DNA from: an uncultured Eubacteriales bacterium
GTDB lineage: Bacteria > Bacillota > Clostridia > Monoglobales > Monoglobaceae
Direction: 5' to 3'
DNA: 40,983 nt
NCBI GenBank assembly: GCA_948468535.1
Contig: CAOKIL010000006.1
Coordinates: forward strand, 1 to 40,983
Both the position numbers and the translations under genes were made by a program. Under the pieces are notes generated by a model. It did no database searches and was not told where the DNA came from. It worked only from the letters and a program-made list of their open reading frames with translations. Shown piece by piece: positions 36,630 through 40,983 of this stretch (the stretch's first letter is position 1; each line of letters begins with the position of its first letter).

Positions 36630-36833
36630 CTAAAACCCGTTTTTTTCTTTAAAATTATCCATATCAGAGTGAATTAGGTTAACAACATAGGCATTGAGTG
36701 ATTTGCCTTGTTTTTTTGCATATTCTTTAATAATTGCTTTTTCGCCTTTAGGAACACGGATTTTAAACTCATCAACTTTTTCAGTTTGATATTTGCTGAT
36801 TGCTTTACGCATAGCTTCACTGGTTTTTGGCAT
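36630..36833 (-). CDS. Small ribbon-helix-helix (Arc-type) DNA-binding protein
   Basis: A 67-residue basic protein (PKTSEAMRKAISKYQTEKV, then DEFKIRVPKGEKAIIKEYAKKQGKSLNAYV) with the beta strand and two helices of Arc/MetJ-type regulators. A longer frame exists from 36923, but the ATG at 36833 has GGAG 8 bases upstream and begins where the family fold begins. Such proteins are antitoxins or plasmid/phage repressors. No toxin gene is adjacent, so it may be a solitary regulator. Inverted GCACCC/GGGTGC sites lie upstream (36874-36923) and are plausible binding sites. Confidence 0.7.
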   Translation of the reverse strand: MPKTSEAMRKAISKYQTEKVDEFKIRVPKGEKAIIKEYAKKQGKSLNAYVVNLIHSDMDNFKEKNGF

Positions 36834-36873
36834 TGAGGTCACTCCTATATAAAATATATACAAGTTGTACATA

Positions 36874-36923
36874 TAAGCACCCATATATTTAGATAAAACG
36901 CCAGTTGATATATAAGGGTGCAT
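36874..36923. promoter_or_regulatory. Inverted repeat, candidate RHH operator
   Basis: TATAAGCACCCATATAT (36872-36888 region, GCACCC at 36877-36882) faces TATATAAGGGTGCATATA (GGGTGC at 36916-36921). The half-sites are 33 bases apart. They lie just upstream of the RHH gene, and one sits within the spacer of a + strand promoter. Binding by the RHH protein is inferred. Confidence 0.5.
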
Positions 36924-36933
36924 ATACTATAAT
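36905..36933 (+). promoter_or_regulatory. Consensus-like + strand promoter with no gene behind it
   Basis: TTGATA (36905-36910), 17 bases, TATAAT (36928-36933). It points away from the RHH gene. A small hairpin AGTTATT/AATAACT (36941-36957) follows. No open frame on the + strand follows before the end of the yitT-family gene. Confidence 0.55.
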
Positions 36934-37044
36934 GCTTATAAGTTATTAAAAATAACTCGGACAAAAACAAAATTCACCGCAAAAAACAGTAAATTAGTTA
37001 TAGAGTTATTTCAGCAAAATTATTATATAACAATTTACCGTAAT

Positions 37045-37084
37045 TTGCAATAGTTTTTGTTTAAACTTCTAATATAGTTTAAAC
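37045..37084 (+). promoter_or_regulatory. Candidate regulated promoter bracketed by GTTTAAAC palindromes
   Basis: TTGCAA (37045-37050), 17 bases, TCTAAT (37068-37073). Identical 8-bp palindromes GTTTAAAC at 37059-37066 and 37077-37084 lie on each side of the -10, 18 bases apart. This spacing suits a repressor; its identity is unknown. Confidence 0.45.
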
Positions 37085-37165
37085 GATGAAATTGAAGGAG
37101 TGATATTAATGTAGACAAATAAAAATACATAGCTCTTGTTGTCGCGAAGCAAATATTTTAGCAAA

Positions 37166-37186
37166 GCCTCTCCTTTTGGGAGAGGC
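37166..37186 (-). other. Small hairpin downstream of the YitT-family gene
   Basis: GCCTCTCC and GGAGAGGC pair around a 5-base loop. On the - strand TTTGCTAAAATATTT follows, so it may be a weak terminator for the YitT-family gene; on the + strand no T run follows. Confidence 0.4.
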
Positions 37187-37215
37187 ATAACTGCGATTAT
37201 GAATTTTTATTTAAA

Positions 37216-38100
37216 TTATGTATTGCTTCCAAACACATCTGCGGTTTCTGTGATTGAAATAAACGCCGACTTGTCGTTTTTATGCACAATACGTCTTAGC
37301 TTTCCTATCTGGAAGCGGTTAACCACAAAGTATATTACAGTCTTAGGCGATGAAGAATAATATCCGTGTGCATCAATAATGGTAATTCCGCTGCCGAACT
37401 GCTCAGACAGCTCACTGCATATTTCTTCGGCTTTAGTAGTTATTATAAGCGCCGCCTTTGCCTTGTCGATACCTTCAACGATAAAGTCGATTGTTTTCAG
37501 CGCCGCAACATATGTAATGATTGAGTACAGCGGCAATATCCAACTGTTTAAAATTATGCCGATTATTATATATAATATTATGTTATAGAACATAATAAAG
37601 GTTCCGACAGTTATACCGATTTTCTTTGCGAATATAACGGCCAGAACTTCAATACCGTCTATAGCCGCGTCAAATCTAAGCGCAATACCGCTGCCGACGC
37701 CTGCTATTATACCGCCGAATATAGCGCACAAAAATAAATCCTGTTTAGCAAGGGGGGAGGCGAATTCAACATCAATAGGCAAAACGTATGTGATTAAGTG
37801 TGATACAAAAGAGTATACAAAAACGGCGTATATTGAGTAGATGGTAAAGACTGCGCCCTGCTTTTTAAGTCCGTAAAGAAACAGCGGAATGTTAAGAACA
37901 ACCAAAAATACCGACAGAGTTAAATAATCAGGCGTAATCTGCCACAGTAGCATAGACGTGCCTGAAATTCCGCTGTCATAGAGATGCACAGGCGCGAGAA
38001 ACATTGTGACGCCTATCGCACTGATGATACCTGCGGCAGTCAGCACGATAAAGTTAATCGGACTCAGCTCCGATAAGAGATTTTTAATATAATTTTTCAT
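37216..38100 (-). CDS. YitT-family membrane protein with C-terminal DUF2179 domain
   Basis: A 294-residue integral membrane protein. About five or six hydrophobic helices fill residues 15-205 (for example NFIVLTAAGIISAIGVTMFL and FIMFYNIILYIIIGIIL). The conserved motif FDAAIDGIEVLAV is typical of the YitT family. The C-terminal soluble domain (about 215-290; AALIITTKAEEICSELSEQF, GSGITIIDAHGYYSSSPKTVIYFVV) is DUF2179, which resembles regulatory ACT/PII-like folds. Transport substrates for this family are not established. It has its own promoter at 38175-38204. GGAG stands 13 bases before the ATG, a rather long spacing. Confidence 0.9.
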   Translation of the reverse strand: MKNYIKNLLSELSPINFIVLTAAGIISAIGVTMFLAPVHLYDSGISGTSMLLWQITPDYLTLSVFLVVLNIPLFLYGLKKQGAVFTIYSIYAVFVYSFVSHLITYVLPIDVEFASPLAKQDLFLCAIFGGIIAGVGSGIALRFDAAIDGIEVLAVIFAKKIGITVGTFIMFYNIILYIIIGIILNSWILPLYSIITYVAALKTIDFIVEGIDKAKAALIITTKAEEICSELSEQFGSGITIIDAHGYYSSSPKTVIYFVVNRFQIGKLRRIVHKNDKSAFISITETADVFGSNT

Positions 38101-38174
38101 GTTGATACAATCACTCCTTTTAATTTCGATTGACTTTTTATTTCATTTTGATTAACAAAACTTATTATAACAAT

Positions 38175-38204
38175 AATATAGCATATTTGCACAGATTGCG
38201 TCAA
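38175..38204 (-). promoter_or_regulatory. Promoter for the YitT-family gene
   Basis: On the - strand TTGACG (38204-38199), an 18-base spacer and TATATT (38180-38175), with an extended TG before the -10. The predicted leader is about 70 bases. Confidence 0.65.
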
Positions 38205-38263
38205 CACAATTTATGCGATATAGGAATTAAAAAAATAATATTAGCAAAAACTACAAATTGTGA

Positions 38264-38292
38264 TTGAAATTTACCTTAATTTGGTGTATAAT
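38264..38292 (+). promoter_or_regulatory. SigmaA-type promoter for the DUF4330-like gene
   Basis: TTGAAA (38264-38269), 17 bases, TATAAT (38287-38292). The transcript would start near 38299, so upstream GTG starts such as 38260 are excluded. Confidence 0.75.
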
Positions 38293-38346
38293 AAAATACA
38301 TAAAGTTTTGTACATGAGAAATAAAGTCAGAAAAGGGCGAGGAACT

Positions 38347-38862
38347 ATGCTTTCAAAAAAAATTGTCTGGAAACTAAATATCATAGATATACTTTTGCTT
38401 GCAATAATAGTTTTGAGTGTCTGTGCACTAATATATAAAGCCACATGGGGCGGAGATGATGAATCGAGAACATATGAGGTGTCATATGTCTGTGAAAACA
38501 TACCAATTGAGCTGCTCGGCAGCCTTCAAAGTGATATGGAATGTTCTGACTATGACAGCGGCTCTGATTTGGGAAGGTTAAAATATGTGACATCACAGCC
38601 GATAACAGAGCAGGCAGCATTTGATGGAAATATCAAAACCCAAAACGACGATTTAGATGAGGACGATGCAGACAGTGAAAGCTTAACCGTTCCTAAGACA
38701 AAAGAACCGACTCGCGCAAGAGCTATGCTTGTGACAGAGGTTGACGGAGCAAAGGCAGAACACGGAGTTAAGGCCGGCGGAATTGTTTTGCTTAAGGCGC
38801 TTAAACTCGACCTGATTGTCGGAGACACGGTTCTTAATGTTTATGTAAGTGAGATTAAATAG
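38347..38862 (+). CDS. DUF4330-like single-pass membrane protein
   Basis: A 171-residue protein. The ATG at 38347 (LSKKIVWKLNIIDILLLAII) is preferred because a purine-rich GGGCGAGGA precedes it and it begins at the membrane segment; an in-frame ATG at 38314 is possible. One N-terminal helix is followed by an outside domain that resembles DUF4330: NIIDILLL, then YEVSYVCENIPIELLGSL, and a late GIVLLKALKLDLIVGDTVL. An acidic loop (DDLDEDDADSES) splits the domain. Proteins of this family often sit next to polysaccharide polymerase or ligase genes, as here, which suggests a role in cell-surface polymer synthesis. That role is an inference. Confidence 0.65.
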   Translation: MLSKKIVWKLNIIDILLLAIIVLSVCALIYKATWGGDDESRTYEVSYVCENIPIELLGSLQSDMECSDYDSGSDLGRLKYVTSQPITEQAAFDGNIKTQNDDLDEDDADSESLTVPKTKEPTRARAMLVTEVDGAKAEHGVKAGGIVLLKALKLDLIVGDTVLNVYVSEIK

Positions 38863-38917
38863 TTTTTAGCGTACAGAATTCTCTGATAACCCTGATAACA
38901 GAATAGGAGGAACACGC

Positions 38918-40336
38918 ATGAAGAATATGATTGTCAGTGCATATCGAAACAGTTTTGTTTGCAGTATTATCAGTTATATTCTCGGCGTTATTGTTCCGCG
39001 TCTTAAAATTGATTTTTTGCACAGCCGCACTATAAAGATTATCTCGTGGTGTGAGCGAAATGTCTTAAATAACAAGTATCTTGAGATATTTTTTGATACC
39101 AAAAAGGTTGCTGAAGCATGGTATGCCAGTGCATTTTACCAATACACCACATTCGGTATACGCCGTTTGGCATTCTATATTCCGCGGTCAAAGGTTAAGT
39201 TTAGATCATATTTCCTTGGTATATTTTTATTAATAGTGCTTTTGTTTCCTGAAAGTTTATGGGATAACTTTTATATGGTTCCGGCATTTGCGATGGTTGC
39301 GCTGTTGTTTGTTTCGAGGCATGCGACCGAGCGGATTGGTGTTATATTTATCTTTATAAATATAATAATTGCACTGTTCACAGGGCTGATGACGATGTCT
39401 ATACCGATTGCTGCGTGCAAGACGATTTCGTATTTTTTGCTTGCGGTTGATCTTTTCTTCTTGATTTCGTTCGCAATCCGAACCCAAACTGACCTTGAGA
39501 TAATACTTCTTTTTATGTTTGTCGCACAAGTTGTACTTTGCGGTATAGGGGCAGTTCAGGCGTTTAATCAGGGCATGCATGGTATAACGGGCGTATATGA
39601 AAACACACTTGTATTTGCTGAGATTCTTTTGCTTTTATTTCCGTTTGCCTTTGTATATCCGATAACGCTAAAGTCAAAAATCCGCAGTCTTATATATTCC
39701 GTACTTGTTATGTCGGCTACATTTGTCGTGATTACAGCAACTCAGTCGAGGGCGGCGTTTGTCGGATTCCTTGTAGAGCTGATTATTGTTATAGTTATGA
39801 TTGACAGGCGTTATATCCCGATAATATTGGCTCTTGCACCGACTTTCTTAACAGGTGTTATAAAAAACATCATTGCTATGTGGAACCGTGAAAGCGTGTA
39901 CGGTAACTTCTTTCAAAATATTGTGTTTGCTCTCAGAAATATCTGGACCAACGGTTTTGGCGTCAGTACAAGCAATTTTGTGAACATGTACAATCAGGCG
40001 GCGTTTCAGTACAATGACCAGAAGGCGCTGATAAGTGTTCCGGGTGTGCATATAAGCGCGCTGTATTTTAATTTGCTTGTGGACTTGGGCGCGATATTTA
40101 TGTTTGGATTTATGTATTATATACTGCGTATAGCACATTCGTCAGTTACATGTATGTTCCGCGCAACGTTTAAGCAAAAGATAATTTTTGCCGCAGGTCT
40201 TGCGGCGCTTGTCGGAATCTCGCTTTCATCATTGTTCGAGTCAAACTTGTTTGAGCCGAGGGTTCTCATTATGTATTGGGCAATGCTCGGGCTTCTGCGT
40301 TCAGGCAGGATTATCAAACTCGGAGTATTGGACTGA
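38918..40336 (+). CDS. O-antigen ligase/polymerase-like membrane protein
   Basis: A 472-residue integral membrane protein with about ten hydrophobic segments. AGGAGG precedes the ATG by 8 bases. The family pattern of Wzy/WaaL proteins is visible: paired hydrophobic helices, then TATQSRAAFVGFLVELIIVI around residue 275 with the conserved S-R-x-x, and a large outside loop (FGVSTSNFVNMYNQAAFQYN, later GVHISALYFNLLVDLGAIFM) before the final helices. Such enzymes join or polymerise lipid-linked glycans at the outer face of the membrane. In a Gram-positive cell the likely product is a capsule, teichoic acid or exopolysaccharide. It lies 55 bases after the DUF4330-like gene and is probably co-transcribed. 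Confidence 0.8.
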   Translation: MKNMIVSAYRNSFVCSIISYILGVIVPRLKIDFLHSRTIKIISWCERNVLNNKYLEIFFDTKKVAEAWYASAFYQYTTFGIRRLAFYIPRSKVKFRSYFLGIFLLIVLLFPESLWDNFYMVPAFAMVALLFVSRHATERIGVIFIFINIIIALFTGLMTMSIPIAACKTISYFLLAVDLFFLISFAIRTQTDLEIILLFMFVAQVVLCGIGAVQAFNQGMHGITGVYENTLVFAEILLLLFPFAFVYPITLKSKIRSLIYSVLVMSATFVVITATQSRAAFVGFLVELIIVIVMIDRRYIPIILALAPTFLTGVIKNIIAMWNRESVYGNFFQNIVFALRNIWTNGFGVSTSNFVNMYNQAAFQYNDQKALISVPGVHISALYFNLLVDLGAIFMFGFMYYILRIAHSSVTCMFRATFKQKIIFAAGLAALVGISLSSLFESNLFEPRVLIMYWAMLGLLRSGRIIKLGVLD

Positions 40337-40381
40337 TGTGCGGATATCTTATTTAATACGACAAATTCCGCTCATTCATAC

Positions 40382-40410
40382 TTGACTAAACAAGTGATTT
40401 GGATTATAAT
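40382..40410 (+). promoter_or_regulatory. Consensus-like promoter for the last gene
   Basis: TTGACT (40382-40387), 17 bases, TATAAT (40405-40410). A strong AAGGAGGG ribosome-binding site follows at 40427-40434, 5 bases before the ATG at 40440. Confidence 0.85.
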
Positions 40411-40439
40411 ACTAAGGTAATTAGGCAAGGAGGGTACAT

Positions 40440-40963
40440 ATGGAGATAAAAAAGCTTTATATAAAATCCATACAAAAACTTAGCTTTAAGGCGTTTGCGA
40501 TACTCGCATTTGTCTTGCTGTTTATATCCCAGAGACTTCATTTTTTGAAGATTACAGAGCTTGAACTTAATGATGTCAGTGATACTTTTGGGTTATCCGG
40601 AATTGCCTTTGGAAGAACGGTTAAATTTTTTGACTACTTCGGCGTAGCATTGCCGACTGAGTTTGAGATAGGCATGTATATTGGCTTATTTCTTGTTGTT
40701 CTCGGTCTTGCCGTGCTTGTTATGTCGTTTTTCGGTTACAGAACTGTTCAGGTAGTTAATTTTGTCGCTTCATTTGTCGGATTTGCTGTCAGCATAGTGT
40801 TTGGAGTTCTGCTCACTGTGTTTTCTGTGCAGAGCTATGATGCCGAGGTTGGCGAAATCATGTCGGTTAGCGTTAACTTTTTGGTGTGGCTGCCTGCCGT
40901 TTTCTTCCTGATAGGCGCGCTGTTTACATATGCGTATGCCAAAATGCCCGGATACTGTTTGGC
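40440..40963 (+). CDS. Multi-pass membrane protein of unknown function, 3'-truncated
   Basis: 174 codons are visible without a stop. The protein starts MEIKKLYIKSIQKLSFKAFA and has about four hydrophobic segments (AILAFVLLFIS; IGMYIGLFLVVLGLAVLVM; VVNFVASFVGFAVSIVFGVLL; NFLVWLPAVFFLIGALF). The charged N terminus suggests an inside start. I recognise no family. It has its own promoter and follows the ligase-like gene. The genuine sequence ends at 40963, where adapter sequence begins; any codons read from 40964 onward are not real. Confidence 0.6.
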
Positions 40964-40983
40964 AGATCGGAAGAGCGTCGTGT
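40964..40983. other. Illumina adapter sequence at the contig end
   Basis: The final 20 bases, AGATCGGAAGAGCGTCGTGT, match the start of the standard Illumina TruSeq adapter read-through sequence. They are not biological. The contig therefore ends at untrimmed read-through. Confidence 0.93.

Larger units (their letters stand above)
36924..37215. other. Gene-free region with promoter, operator and start-stop motifs
   Basis: Between the RHH and YitT genes I see no credible coding frame. It contains a + strand promoter with two GTTTAAAC sites (37045-37084), a Shine-Dalgarno plus ATG followed at once by TAG (37095-37114), and an 8-bp hairpin GCCTCTCC/GGAGAGGC (37166-37186). It may be the scar of a lost gene or a short regulated RNA. 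Confidence 0.45.

Noticed and set aside
37136-37360. 74-codon + strand frame after the orphan promoter
   Set aside because: It would use a TTG without Shine-Dalgarno and overlaps the YitT-family gene antisense through its conserved C-terminal domain.
38260-38346. GTG start at 38260 for the DUF4330-like gene
   Set aside because: It lies upstream of the predicted transcription start; the promoter is at 38264-38292.

Overview
The window reads as a contig from a low-GC Bacillota genome, most likely class Clostridia. The gene order dnaN-recF-remB-gyrB is the one found beside oriC in this phylum, so the replication origin and dnaA should lie just upstream of base 1. Enolase, a YitT protein, MarR-controlled ABC exporters and large secreted proteins with copper-amine-oxidase-N ('CuAO-N') and S-layer-like domains fit a gut or plant-fibre Clostridium. 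A fused pectin-esterase protein suggests a pectin user; a Monoglobus-like organism is a guess, not a demonstration. The last 20 bases match an Illumina adapter, so the contig end is artificial.

Layout. (1) 1-7072, + strand: end of dnaN, recF, remB, gyrB, then two translationally coupled genes, a remote ThyX-like protein and a VIT/vWA-like protein. (2) 7094-7702: a secreted CuAO-N protein with its own promoter and terminator, facing (3) eno on the - strand. (4) 9424-16385: a secreted protein of over 2000 residues carrying a GDSL/CE12-type acetylesterase and a CE8-type pectin methylesterase; a 1-base frameshift separates its C-terminal tail. (5) 16453-32319: an AT-rich exoprotein island, all on the + strand. 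It holds a giant Kelch-RCC1 surface protein with a DUF4855-like C terminus, small secreted proteins (DUF6273/CuAO-N, a stand-alone subtilase-propeptide-like protein, a frameshifted CuAO-N gene), a 5'-truncated second copy of the Kelch-RCC1 gene with a different C terminus, and another CuAO-N protein. (6) 32336-36561, - strand: a MarR-regulated heterodimeric ABC exporter. (7) 36630-38204: an RHH regulator and a YitT protein, separated by promoter/operator-like sites that drive no visible gene. (8) 38264-end: a DUF4330-like protein, an O-antigen-ligase-like membrane protein and a truncated membrane protein.

The most interesting structure is in region 5. About 3.09 kb of the Kelch-RCC1 gene (18784-21870) is repeated almost identically and in direct orientation at 26399-29485. 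The second copy has no start region or signal peptide but carries a different C-terminal domain in the matching frame. This looks like an expressed gene plus a silent C-terminal cassette. Recombination between the copies would swap the C terminus and excise 7615 bp. Misassembly must be excluded first, because the repeat is long and the contig carries adapter sequence.
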